Shown: positions 5,688 to 16,000 of the stretch, in pieces
Layout of the letters: every line of letters starts with the position of its first letter
How positions within the stretch are numbered: position 1 is the first letter of the stretch
Source: a virus
DNA length: 64,000 nt
Strand: one strand, 5' to 3'
IMG/VR virus record: IMGVR_UViG_3300008110_000322
Location: 1-64,000 of that record
Translations under genes and position numbers: made by a program
Notes under the pieces: model-generated
Told to the model about the DNA's origin: nothing
Seen by the model: the letters and a program-made list of their open reading frames with translations, nothing else
Databases searched by the model: none

Positions 5688-5691
5688 CCCT

Positions 5692-5699
5692 CTAAATAG
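5692..5699 (+). promoter_or_regulatory. T4-type late promoter CTAAATAG
   Basis: CTAAATAG matches the cyanophage variant of the T4 late -10 box (TATAAATA). It stands 40 bases before the predicted glycosyltransferase gene and separates the small-gene block from late genes. Confidence 0.6.
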
Positions 5700-5700
5700 C

Positions 5701-5731
5701 GGCACCTGACAAACATCATTTAATAGGTGCT
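5701..5731 (+). promoter_or_regulatory. Leader hairpin before the glycosyltransferase gene
   Basis: GCACCT (5702-5707) pairs with AGGTGC (5725-5730), extendable by a G-U pair, around a 17-base loop. It would form in the untranslated leader just upstream of the ATG at 5739, and AGGT, the best ribosome-site candidate, lies in its 3' arm. Confidence 0.4.
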
Positions 5732-5738
5732 CTAATTT

Positions 5739-6632
5739 ATGGCTAAAAAAGGATTTAAAGTAAAGACTGTTGAACCAAAACCGAAGCAAGCGGTAGAGTT
5801 TGATTATGATAAAATCAAGCAAAAAATGCGTGGTAAGACTATTGTATTTTGTCTTCCCGGTAGATCATGCTCCTACACTTTTCTAAAGAGCTTTGTGTCT
5901 CTTTGTTTTGAGATGGTTCAAAATGGCATGAGTATCCAGATCTCTCAGGATTACTCTAGCATGGTGAACTTCTCAAGATGTAAGGTTCTTGGTTATAACG
6001 TAACTCGCGGTAAGCACCAGAAGCCATGGGGCGGCCAACTGGAGTACGATTATCAGCTATGGATTGATAATGATATTGTATTCAACCCTCAACAGTTCTG
6101 GCAACTCTGCGATTCTGCTATTTTTGATGAGCCTCTAGCTGATACCGCAACTGTTGAAGAGTGGCCGCTCTGCAAGCTGTCTACTCAAGAGCTAGAATCC
6201 ATGGATGAATGGGATATTGATGTACGTAAGGAAAAGATCCGCCGCATGAACCTTGAGGGCTACCCAATCGTTTCTGGTTGGTATGTGACCGAAGATCGGA
6301 ATACTACACCCGTTGCCCATTGGATTGACGATGGTGAAGAGTTCATCCGTAACGGTGGTACAATGAAGCACGAAACCATTGAAACAATGGCTCGTCGCAC
6401 CAAAGTATTCCCAGCAAGCTTTGTTGGTGGTGGTTGGCTCCTTATTCGTCACGGTGTTTTTGAGAAAATGGAGTATCCAGTATGGGGACCTAAGATTCAG
6501 GCATTTGATAACGGTATTACTGATTATTGTGGTGAAGATGTTGGCTTCTGTCTAGATGCAAAAGAACTTGGCTTCCAAGTTGCGGTTGATCCAAGAGTAA
6601 GAGTTGGACACGAAAAGAGTCAGATAATTTGA
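5739..6632 (+). CDS. Predicted GT-A fold glycosyltransferase
   Basis: After a Lys-rich N-terminus (residues 1-30) comes a nucleotide-sugar-binding type start (TIVFCLPGRSCSYTFLKSF) and then LWIDNDIVFNPQQFW at about residue 105, a DxD motif with the context seen in GT-A glycosyltransferases and in a conserved cyanophage protein. The C-terminal part (CGEDVGFCLDAKELGF...DPRVRVGHEKS) matches the usual end of such enzymes, where an ED pair and a His near the end complete the site. It probably transfers a sugar from a nucleotide donor; donor and acceptor are unknown. It follows a late promoter, and an HNH endonuclease gene follows it. Confidence 0.65.
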   Translation: MAKKGFKVKTVEPKPKQAVEFDYDKIKQKMRGKTIVFCLPGRSCSYTFLKSFVSLCFEMVQNGMSIQISQDYSSMVNFSRCKVLGYNVTRGKHQKPWGGQLEYDYQLWIDNDIVFNPQQFWQLCDSAIFDEPLADTATVEEWPLCKLSTQELESMDEWDIDVRKEKIRRMNLEGYPIVSGWYVTEDRNTTPVAHWIDDGEEFIRNGGTMKHETIETMARRTKVFPASFVGGGWLLIRHGVFEKMEYPVWGPKIQAFDNGITDYCGEDVGFCLDAKELGFQVAVDPRVRVGHEKSQII

Positions 6633-6643
6633 TCATTTTAATT

Positions 6644-7207
6644 ATGACTGAATATGAAATAAAAAACTGCCCAGGTTATTATTTTATTTTTTCCGAAACC
6701 GGGGAGGTCAGGATTTATAGTTCTTGGTCTCTCGGTATGACCAAAGGAAGGGATCACACATCAAAAATAATTCCCGGATTGCGTAGAGAATTGACATTAC
6801 AAACTAATAATGGGTATAAAATAGTTGGCCTAAAAAAGGAAAGAACAAAATCAAAAAAGTTTAGTGTTCATCGCTTAATAGCAGAAACACTTATACCAAA
6901 TCCCAACAACTTAGAATGTGTTGACCATATAGATGGTAATAAACAAAATAACCACCCATCAAACCTACAATGGATAACAAGAGGCAAAAACGTTCTAAAA
7001 GCACAAGAGATGGGGATTTGGGGAACCCCGCCAGCAACCTATCAAATTTTTTACGAAAGTGGACATGTTGAAATAATAACTAACATAAGTGAGTTTGGTA
7101 GAGATAATAACTATCAAGCATCAAAGTTAGTAGCAGTTTCAAAAAATAAAAGAAAAAGGCATAAAGATGTGGTAAAAGTAATTAAACTGGAAGAAGTTAA
7201 ACAATGA
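6644..7207 (+). CDS. Free-standing HNH homing endonuclease (NUMOD4-HNH)
   Basis: Residues 8-22 (NCPGYYFIFSETGEV) are a NUMOD4-type DNA-binding module. VHRLIAETLIPNPN and VDHIDGNKQNNHPSNLQWI (about residues 78-120) form the HNH nuclease with its conserved His, Asp-His and Asn residues, and the KNVLKAQEMG segment closes the module. I use the ATG at 6644 rather than an upstream TTG that overlaps the previous gene. The ribosome site is poor, as is usual for homing genes. It sits between two intact genes and is strongly AT- and Lys-rich, consistent with recent mobile insertion. It would cut a phage allele lacking it and be copied in by repair. Confidence 0.85.
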   Translation: MTEYEIKNCPGYYFIFSETGEVRIYSSWSLGMTKGRDHTSKIIPGLRRELTLQTNNGYKIVGLKKERTKSKKFSVHRLIAETLIPNPNNLECVDHIDGNKQNNHPSNLQWITRGKNVLKAQEMGIWGTPPATYQIFYESGHVEIITNISEFGRDNNYQASKLVAVSKNKRKRHKDVVKVIKLEEVKQ

Positions 7208-7211
7208 TAAA

Positions 7212-7355
7212 ATGCCCTTAAACATCTTATACGACAACAGAATAATCTACAATAACCTAACAGAAGAAGAATGTGCAGACGTTCTTCTTGAACTTGCAGA
7301 ACAATCCTATGAAGGAAAACTTGATCCAAATCTAATTACTATGGAGGAAATTTAA
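7212..7355 (+). CDS. Small conserved-type cyanophage protein, 47 aa
   Basis: The protein starts MPLNILYDNRIIYNNLTEEE and ends NPNLITMEEI-like (PNLITMEEI). Its middle, NLTEEECADVLLELAEQSYEG, follows a pattern I associate with a short cyanomyovirus protein of unknown function located next to structural genes. The stop shares a base with the next ATG (TAATG), and GGAGG inside its end serves as ribosome site for the next gene. It is too short to be judged by length alone, but the coupling and codon pattern support it. Confidence 0.65.
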   Translation: MPLNILYDNRIIYNNLTEEECADVLLELAEQSYEGKLDPNLITMEEI

Positions 7356-7501
7356 TGGCAAAAATTGGTAAGACTATTTCTGGTGGCACTCTGATTCAAT
7401 CTAAGCCCAAAAAGAGTGCTCAAGGTCAGGGAAAGAATTCTAAGTTCTCAGCCCGATCAAACAGCCATCGGAGCAAGAAAACCCGAGGACAAGGTAAATA
7501 A
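7355..7501 (+). CDS. Small very basic protein, 48 aa
   Basis: The protein starts MAKIGKTISGGTLIQSKPKK and ends SHRSKKTRGQGK. It is extremely rich in Lys, Arg, Gly, Ser and Gln with no hydrophobic core, so it is probably disordered and may bind nucleic acid. Similar small basic proteins ending in a (Y/T)RGQG(K/R) motif occur in T4-like cyanophages, from memory. It is coupled to the gene before it through TAATG and GGAGG (7344-7348), and a strong terminator follows 8 bases after the stop. Confidence 0.65.
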   Translation: MAKIGKTISGGTLIQSKPKKSAQGQGKNSKFSARSNSHRSKKTRGQGK

Positions 7502-7508
7502 TAAGTTA

Positions 7509-7532
7509 GAGCCCAAAAATGGGCTCTTTTTT
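7509..7532 (+). terminator. Rho-independent terminator ending the glycosyltransferase unit
   Basis: GAGCCC (7509-7514) and GGGCTC (7521-7526) form a perfect 6-bp stem around AAAAAT, followed by six T residues. Confidence 0.9.
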
Positions 7533-7548
7533 AATGCAAAAATACCCG

Positions 7549-7555
7549 CTAAATA
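7549..7555 (+). promoter_or_regulatory. Late promoter CTAAATA before the baseplate genes
   Basis: CTAAATA stands 23 bases before the ATG at 7578 and just after a terminator. It is the expected start of the long baseplate transcript from gp25 onward. Confidence 0.65.
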
Positions 7556-7577
7556 ACAAGATAGATACTATAAAAAT

Positions 7578-7709
7578 ATGTCACAATTACTACGAGAAGT
7601 ACCCAGAGACAAGGCCACTGCCATTAGTGAAGATACCGACCTTGAGCTATTTGAGCTTGATGAGGTAGAAGATAAGAAGAAAGAAGATGAAGATCTTCTG
7701 ATTGGCTGA
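7578..7709 (+). CDS. Small acidic protein, 43 aa
   Basis: ATG at 7578 to TGA at 7707-7709 encodes MSQLLREVPRDKATAISEDT followed by an acidic stretch with a Lys cluster (DLELFELDEVEDKKKEDEDLLIG). It is the first frame after the late promoter and lies 5 bases before gp25. It is probably disordered. No function is known to me, but position and tight spacing argue for a real gene. Confidence 0.6.
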   Translation: MSQLLREVPRDKATAISEDTDLELFELDEVEDKKKEDEDLLIG

Positions 7710-7714
7710 ATAAA

Positions 7715-8116
7715 ATGCCAGTAGAGCGCCTTAGCCAAGGTTTTCAGGACATTAGTATGACCTTTAAGGTCAACCCTTTAACAAATGACCTGATCACTTT
7801 AAAAAATGAAACATCCATTGCCAGGTCCGTAAGGAATCTGGTTATGACACTTCAGGGTGAGGTTTTCTACAATCCTATTGTTGGTAGCCGTGTATCTCGG
7901 CTACTTTTTGATAATATGGATGCTGCTACTTCAGACCTATTAAAAGATGAAGTAACCAGAACTATTAAAAACTATGAGCCACGGGTTGATCTAATTGCAG
8001 TTGATGTAGAACCCAACTTTGATAATAATGAGTATAATGTGAGAATATCCTATTTCATCGTAGGCATTGATGTGCCAGCCCAACAACTATCATTCGCTCT
8101 AAAGCCCACTAGGTAA
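7715..8116 (+). CDS. gp25: Baseplate wedge protein gp25
   Basis: The 133-residue protein matches T4 gp25 in length and pattern: SMTFKVNPLTNDLITLKNETSIARSVRNL near the N-terminus, then the conserved GEVFYNPIVGSRVSRLLFDN segment and IKNYEPRVDL. Gp25 is the small lysozyme-like-fold wedge protein that anchors sheath-initiating strands and binds gp6 in the baseplate. It is followed without a gap by gp6, the usual T4 order. The ATG at 7715 is the only sensible start; no strong ribosome site is visible, so translation may be coupled to the 43-residue gene upstream. Confidence 0.93.
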   Translation: MPVERLSQGFQDISMTFKVNPLTNDLITLKNETSIARSVRNLVMTLQGEVFYNPIVGSRVSRLLFDNMDAATSDLLKDEVTRTIKNYEPRVDLIAVDVEPNFDNNEYNVRISYFIVGIDVPAQQLSFALKPTR

Positions 8117-10027
8117 ATGTCCCTAACTAAGTTTACTAATCTTAACTTTGACGAACTAAGAACGTCCATTAGGGATTATATTAGGTCAAATTCAAACTTC
8201 ACTGATTATGACTTTGAAGGTAGCAATCTTGCTACCATTGTGAACATTCTTGCCTATAATACCTATATTTCATCTTATAATGCCAATGTAATCTCTAATG
8301 AAGTATTCATTGACTCTGCGACCCTAAGAGAGAATGTAGCTTCCCTTGCAAGATTAGTTGGTTATGTACCCAGAAGTATAACTGCCCCACGGGCGAAAAT
8401 TTCATTCTTTGTTGATCTGAATAGCCTATCAATCAGACCACTGACGTTAACACTTAAAAAAGGACTGGTTGCTGGTACTAAGGTATCATTTGGTGGGCTC
8501 AATTTTACCTTCTGTATTCCTGCGGACATTACAGTACCTGTAGTTAACGGAATCGCTTCTTTTGATGATGTAGATGTATATGAAGGCACATTCATAACTG
8601 AATCCTACACTATTGACTCTAATAACCCAAACCAAAGGATTATTCTTAGTAACCCAAAGATTGACACTTCACTATTAACAGTTACCGTAAAGGGTACTGA
8701 GGCTGACAACTCAGCACAAAAGTACATGATGGTTGAGGATCTATTTGACATTGATGGTAGTTCTAAGGTTTTCTTTATTCAGGAAGTAGAAGATCAGAGA
8801 TATGAATTAATCTTTGGTGATGGTGTATTCGGTAAGAAGTTAGACAACCTAAACTTCATTGAGGCATCTTACATCATTACGAATGGCCCTGCTGCCAACG
8901 GTATTTTTGAATTCTCTTTTGCTGGCAGACTGTTTGATAACAACGGTAGAATAGTCACATCCGACATTTCTTCTATTACTACTGTTCAACAATCAAGCAA
9001 TGGTCAAGATATTGAAGATGTTAATACCATAAGAAAGTATGCTCCAAGGTTCTACTCTACCCAGAATAGAGCAGTAACCCCAAGAGATTACGAAACTATT
9101 GTTCCAAGAATCTACCCTGAAGTGGAATCCATTTCCGCCTTTGGTGGTGAAGAGATGGATCCTCCTAGATTTGGAAGAGTTTACATTTCAATCAAACCCC
9201 AGAACGGTAGATTTGTTCCCAACTCTATTAAAGACAACATTAAAAGAGAATTAAGAAAATATAGTGTCGCTGGTATTGTTCCCGAGATTATTGATCTTAA
9301 GTACATCTATGTGGAGTATGATTCCGTTGTTTATTATAATTCCAATAGCACCTTGAGTCCTAATGATTTGAGTACAATTATTTTAACTAACCTAACCAGA
9401 TACTCAAAATCCAATGACTTAAACCGCTACGGTGCAAGGTTTAAGTATAGTAAGTTCCTTAAGCTAATTGATGATAGTGATGTTTCTGTTACCTCCAACA
9501 TTACTAAGATCTATATCAGAAGAGACCTGAGAGCAAGTCTCAATCAGTTTGCATCCTATGAGATCTGTTTTGGCAACCAGTTCTACATTAATTGTAATAC
9601 AGGATTCAATATTAGGTCTTCAGGTTTTACCGTTGCGGGTATTCTTGATACTCTTTATCTTTCCGATATTCCAAACCCTGATGGAAGAACCGGAAACATC
9701 GTATTCTTCAAGCTAACAGCAAGCGATGAATATAAAATCGTAAAGCAAAAAGCAGGTACTATTGATTACGAAAAGGGAGAGATTAAGCTATTCCCCGTAA
9801 ACTTCACGTCTACTGTAAAAGTTGATGGTGCCGAAAGTATTGTTGAGATTTCTGGTGCTCCAGCTTCTAATGACGTTATCGGACTTCAGGATCTTTATTT
9901 ACAATTAGACGTTAATAATAGCGTGTTAAATACAGTATCTGACTTCATTTCTTCTGGCAGTAATACATCTGGAAGTAATTTTGTCCAAACATCAAGCTAC
10001 AATAACGGTAAATTAATCAGAGCATGA
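8117..10027 (+). CDS. gp6: Baseplate wedge protein gp6
   Basis: This 636-residue protein has the gp6 (baseplate J-like) signature at its N-terminus (LNFDELRTSIRDYIRSN...LAYNTYISSYNANVISNEVFIDSATLRENVASLARLVGY) and the mid-region RKYAPRFYSTQNRAVTPRDYE. Length is close to T4 gp6 (660). Gp6 dimers form the continuous ring of the baseplate that holds wedges together and changes shape when the sheath contracts. The start follows the gp25 stop directly, and the end overlaps the next gene by 4 bases (ATGA). Confidence 0.93.
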   Translation: MSLTKFTNLNFDELRTSIRDYIRSNSNFTDYDFEGSNLATIVNILAYNTYISSYNANVISNEVFIDSATLRENVASLARLVGYVPRSITAPRAKISFFVDLNSLSIRPLTLTLKKGLVAGTKVSFGGLNFTFCIPADITVPVVNGIASFDDVDVYEGTFITESYTIDSNNPNQRIILSNPKIDTSLLTVTVKGTEADNSAQKYMMVEDLFDIDGSSKVFFIQEVEDQRYELIFGDGVFGKKLDNLNFIEASYIITNGPAANGIFEFSFAGRLFDNNGRIVTSDISSITTVQQSSNGQDIEDVNTIRKYAPRFYSTQNRAVTPRDYETIVPRIYPEVESISAFGGEEMDPPRFGRVYISIKPQNGRFVPNSIKDNIKRELRKYSVAGIVPEIIDLKYIYVEYDSVVYYNSNSTLSPNDLSTIILTNLTRYSKSNDLNRYGARFKYSKFLKLIDDSDVSVTSNITKIYIRRDLRASLNQFASYEICFGNQFYINCNTGFNIRSSGFTVAGILDTLYLSDIPNPDGRTGNIVFFKLTASDEYKIVKQKAGTIDYEKGEIKLFPVNFTSTVKVDGAESIVEISGAPASNDVIGLQDLYLQLDVNNSVLNTVSDFISSGSNTSGSNFVQTSSYNNGKLIRA

Positions 10028-13000
10028 GCAATAATAGGGTCAAGATTAGTTCTATTGTCCAGAACCTCGTACCTGAGTATGTAAAAGAGGATTACCCTCT
10101 TGCAGTAGAATTTCTGCGACAGTATTACCGTTCTCTTGACTCTGAAGGTGGAGTTCTTGATATTCTACAGAATATTGACAAATATGTTGATGTTGATCAT
10201 CTTACAAGATACAACGATAGCACTTTATTAACTGAAGAAGTTACTTATTCTGATGACGTAATCAACGTTGTCTCTACTGTAGGATTCCCTGATAGATGGG
10301 GTCTGATTAAAATCAACGATGAGATTATCTCTTATGAAAAGAAGACTGAATCTCAATTTATTAACTGCTACAGAGGCTTCAGTGGCATTACATCTTATAG
10401 ATCACAGGATAATCCTGAAGAATTAGTATTTGAAGAGACCGCTGTTGCTGAGCATTCTGTTGATGATGTAGTTGAAAACCTTAATGCTAACCTCCTAAAG
10501 GAATTCTTTAAGAAGCTAAAGACCCTCATTACCCCAGGATTTGAGGAAAAAGATTTCTTTACCGGATTAAATGAATCTTTATTTGTTAAGCAATCTGGAG
10601 ATTTTTATAGAACAAAAGGCACCGATAGCTCATTCAAAATTCTATTTGGGGCTCTTTTCGGTAAGAAAGTAGAGGTTATCAAACCAAAAGATTTTCTTAT
10701 TGAGCCATCTGCAGCACAGTATCGTATTACTAAGGATCTCATTGTGGAGGCCATTGAGGGCGATCCAGAGACTCTCATTAATGCAACCCTGTATCAGGAT
10801 CAATCTGATTTCCTTAATAACTCAAGTGGTTCTATAACTAAAGTTGAAAAGATAATCCGGGACAATAAAACTTATTATGTCATCAGTCTTGACTATGATT
10901 ACAATAAGGACATTACAGTATCAGGCAGTGTATTTGGTGAATTTAATATTCACCCAAAAACTAAAATCGTTAATGATGTTCCAGTCAATAGCTCAGTAAT
11001 TGATGTTGATTCTACAGTCGGATTCCCTAATAGTGGTGAACTCTCTGTAGTGCTAGAAGATGGAAATTCATTTACTGTAACCTATGATTCAAAGAGTGTT
11101 AATCAATTTTATGGTTGTACTGGAGTAACCGTACAAATCCCAGCAGAAAATGAAATTAGCCTTAATGTATTTGCTTATGGTTATTTTGGGTCCTCCATTG
11201 TAAAAGTTAGAATTACTGGAGTAATTTCAGATCTAGTAATTCCTAAAACCAAGTATTATTCCAAGGGAGAAACTGTAAATATCAGCAATCTTGGTTATTC
11301 TTCCATTGATGAAGTAAGACTGGAAAACTGGCTCTATAATTTTTCAATCGTTTATGATGTAAAGGATATCACTTTAGTTGACGCTTCCAACTTCTCTTAT
11401 AAGGTAGAGGTTTTTGATGTTCCTTCTTTCAACTTGGGTGATAGGGCAACCATCATCTCTAACACTGGGGAAATTAATAGTCAGGTTCTGATTGAACAAG
11501 GCTCCGTTATTTCATTTGATGATAAGACTAGTTTCATCATCGGGGGACAGGGAGAACTGGATCTAAATTTGACTTATAAGATCCGAAAGAATATCTCTAA
11601 AGCTAATTTTAGAAATTATCCTTTTGTTAACGTTTATAATACCAACGTACACAATACTTATTTTGATCCAGACGATTCTGCAGTTTATATTGCTGCCGCA
11701 TCTATTCCAACTTATAATCAAGAGCAACTGGATACCAAAGATGGAACTATTCTAATTGATGGGTTCTTTACTGGAGATACTTTATCTGTTGGTACTCATT
11801 ATTTTTACACCGGAGATTCCGTAACTTACAACTCATTCCTAGAATCCAGCGAGTTGGAAAGTGGAATCTACTTTGTACAGAGAGTTTCTGCTAACCAGAT
11901 AAAAATTGCTCGCAGTAGAAACGATATCTACAATAATAGATTCATTGAATTCAGTGGGCAGTTGAATGGACTGTTGACCTTTAGTTCTGCAACTGGTGAT
12001 TTCTTTGTAAACAAGTCTCTTTCTACTCAGGACATTATTCGCAAGATTCCTGCCAGTGTTTCAAAGAACATTGAAGGGAAGAAGACTGAGCCTGGTTATA
12101 TTGGCATTTTCAACAATGGTGTTGAGCTTTTAAACTATAAGTCCAGAGATCTCATTTATTTTGGTGGCATTGAATCAGTATCGGTAACTGCTGGAGGTAA
12201 GGGGTATGATGTAGTTTCCCCTCCTAATATCACTGTTTCTGATGAGGTTGGTTTTGGAGCTACCGTTTATCCTGCAGTCAAGGGTAATTTAACTGAAATT
12301 CAAGTTGTTGACCCTGGATTTGATTATATTGATAGACCAAAAGTTGTAATCAGTGGTGGTAATGGTAAGGACGCTACCGCAGAAGCTAATTTGGTTAGTT
12401 TCGTTCATAACGTTCAGTTCTCTGCCAGCTCTGGTGTTAATACTGCAACCAATGTCATCACCACTATTGAAGATCATAAGTTCAGGGAATATGAGGAAGT
12501 ATTTTATTATTCCGAAAGTCAGACCTCTGTTGGTGGTTTGGTTTCTGGTAACTCATACTTTATTGATGTACTCTCAGCAAATAGCGTAAAAGTTTATCCT
12601 ACACTAAATGATGCAGTAAATCAAACCAATCCAATTGATCTAACTTCACTCGGTAACGGGAACCATATTCTAAGAGCAAAAAATAAAAAGAATAAAATTC
12701 AGTCTATTTCAATAAAGAATTCAGGATCTGACTATAAGAACCGTAAATGTGTAATAAGTTCAGCAGGAATCAATACTGCATCTAATACATTTAATATTCC
12801 TGATCATTTGTTCTCAGATAAGGAAATTATAACCTATTCAACAACAGGAACGCCACCAACAGGTATCAGCACTACCCAAGAGTATTATGTAAAAGTAGTT
12901 GATGATAACAACATAAGACTTGCTGGTTTCTCAAGTGTTGGTAATCAGGATTCAAATTATGTTAATAACATTTTTGTTGATCTGAGTGATTCCGGCAGCG

Positions 13001-16000
13001 GGGACCACATTTTTAATCATAAGCCAATAGTGGTCTCTGTTATTGGTAATGTTGGTGTATCAAGCTATTCTTCTACGGATGCGGTAGCTCAAGTACAGCC
13101 TATTTTTACTGGTGAGATTTATTCCGTATTTGTTCATAATCAGGGGTCTGACTATGGTAGTGAGGGTATTATTAACTACAATAGACAACCACAGTTCTTA
13201 GTAGATACTGGGTCAACCGCTCAAGTTAAGCCAATTATCTCAAATGGTAGAATAGTTGACGTTATTGTTCTTAACTCAGGCAGCAACTATACTAGCCCAC
13301 CTGAGCTAATCCTTGAAGGTGACGGTAGCGGGGCGACTTTCACCCCAATCATTAATTCCGGCATCCTTGAATCTGTTCAAGTTAATTCAACTGGGTCTGG
13401 TTATACTGCTGGTAAAACCTTTATTGAAGTTGTAGCTCGCGGTTCTGGTGTTCAATTCTTTGCTAACGTGAAGCAATGGCGGATTGATGTTGTCAGTCGT
13501 TATATTAATTCTGGTCTTATTACCGAAGATGATGGTATTATCTCAGACAGCGTAAAAGACAACGGATCTCTTCAGTATGCTCATGCCTATGCCCCAAGAA
13601 AACTGAGGGAAATAACTCTTGCTAAGAAGATCTTTGATGGTAAGATTTTCTTTAACACTGATATTCAAAACGATTATAATACTCAAAAGTATCACTCCCC
13701 AATCCTAGGTTGGGCCTATGACGGTAACCCAATCTATGGACCTTATGCATATCTATCCCCAGAAGGTGGTGCTATTACAGCTCTAAGATCTGGCTATGAG
13801 CTAATTGCTGCAGAGAACAGACCTTCACCTAGCCTGTATCCAGTTGGATTCTTTGTTGAGGATTATGCCTTTACAAATTCTGGTGACCTAGATGAAAATA
13901 ATGGTAGATTCTGTATTACTCCAGAATTCCCAAATGGAACTTATGCTTATTTTGCAACAGTAGAAATTGACTCCATTGAAGATGCTGGTCCATTTAATGG
14001 GTATCGTAAGCCAGTATTCCCTTATGTTATTGGAGAGTCCTTTAAAAATACTCCTATAGATTTCAACTTTGATATCGCATCAAATCAAAGAGATTTGGAC
14101 CTTAATGACACAAATTGGCTCAGAAATACAAGGTATTATAACCTATTTGAAGAAAATTCTGATTATAAGTTCTTGTTTAATCCAAACAAGGTAAAGTCTC
14201 AGATTTCTAAAGTAAGAACTATAAACAAAGGAAATATTCAAAATATTGATATTGTTTCTGGTGGATCTGGGTATTCAGTTACAGACAAGATTACCATTGA
14301 TAGCAGCAACACTTCTGGGCGGAATGCTCGGGCTGTTATTTCAGAAATTAGTGGTAAACCTGTAACCTCAATTAGTGTTGCAACTAGCTCTATTGAAAAC
14401 GTAGAGGTATTACCCTATAACAACTCATTTATCGGTATTGCATCCCTACCTCATAATTTTGCAAATAATGATCTTGTCACTGTAACTACCAATTATGAAT
14501 ACAAGCAAGTTCAAAGTATTGGAGTTTCAACTAATAACCTTATTCTCACTAGTGATGTAAGCCCCTCTTCTGTTACTGGTATTGTCACGTATTTTAATGT
14601 AGTAGGCAATTTGTCATTCCCAAGATTGAAGGAGAATGATATTTACTATGTTGGTAGTGAGCAAGTAAAGATCTTAAAGGTAGATACCACTTCCTCCCGC
14701 ATTCAAGTAGAGAGAAATATAAACGGAACAACAGGCGTATCCACTCACCCAGCAGGACTTAATCTATTTGAAAGAGCTAATAAGCTAACATTGAATGTTG
14801 GTATTCTTACAAATTACACATATAAGGCCAATAGAGAATACTACTTTGAGCCAAAGGAATCCGTTGGGGTTGGTACAACTTCAGGTATTGGCATTGCACA
14901 TACTTTGTTCTTTGCAAATCCTGGTGTTGGTATTAGCTCCATCGCCATTCCGACAAGGACAATTTACATCCCAGGCCATGACATTAACACTGGAGATATT
15001 TTAACCTACACATCTAACGGAGGAACTGTACTTTCTATCTCTACTAATGGCGTAGCTAGTAATAACCTCAATAACGGAACTAATGTTTATGCCGCCAAGA
15101 TTTCTAACGAATTAATCGGTATTGCTCTTGAAAAGGTTGGTATTAACTCACAAGGAAACTTTGTTGGCCTGGCAAATAGCAATATCGGGCTTCTGTATTT
15201 TACTGGTATTGGCACTGGAGTTAAGCACAGCTTTAAGACCAATTACACCGGAAATATCTCAGCAAAAGTAGGGAAAAATATTGTAACCGTTGTCACGGAA
15301 TCAGACCCTGAACTAAGGGCAAATGATATTGTTGATGTTGATTGTAAGTCTGGAATTACCACCTCAGTAAAAATTCAGTACAATGATTACAACAGAAGAC
15401 TAGTCGCCAATCCCATTGAATTTACTGCGGGATCTGTAAGTATTGTAAACAATACCATCGGTCTCACTAATCACAACTTAACACAAGGACAAAAAATCAT
15501 CCACACCTCTTCTTCTCCTTGTGGTGGATTAGTGGATCAAAAGATTTATTATGTCCAATTTATTGATTCAAATACCATTAAGTTCACTAATATTCCTTAC
15601 GAAGAAGGTGACAGTAATATAGAAGTTGTCAATATTACTACAGCTTCCTTTGGTACTATTCTTCCAGTCAATCCTCCAATTACCATTTTCAAGGATTCTA
15701 TCATTGAGTTTGATCTTTCTGATCCTTCATTGTCTTTCGTTCAAAATGCAGTAAGCTACTCCGCATTTGATTTTGTTTTCTATGTTGATTCGGATTTAAG
15801 TGATAAATTCCAATCAACTGAGAACTCTCAGACTTTTGAGGTTCAGAAAACTGGTGTGATTGGTATTGATGGTGATGCGAAGGTTACATTAACTATCAAT
15901 GGAAATGTACCCAATGTACTGTACTACAACTTAATGCCTACCGATCTTGCTATTAATGAGGCAATTAAGAATGAAATTATTGTAGATGATTTAGTCGTCA

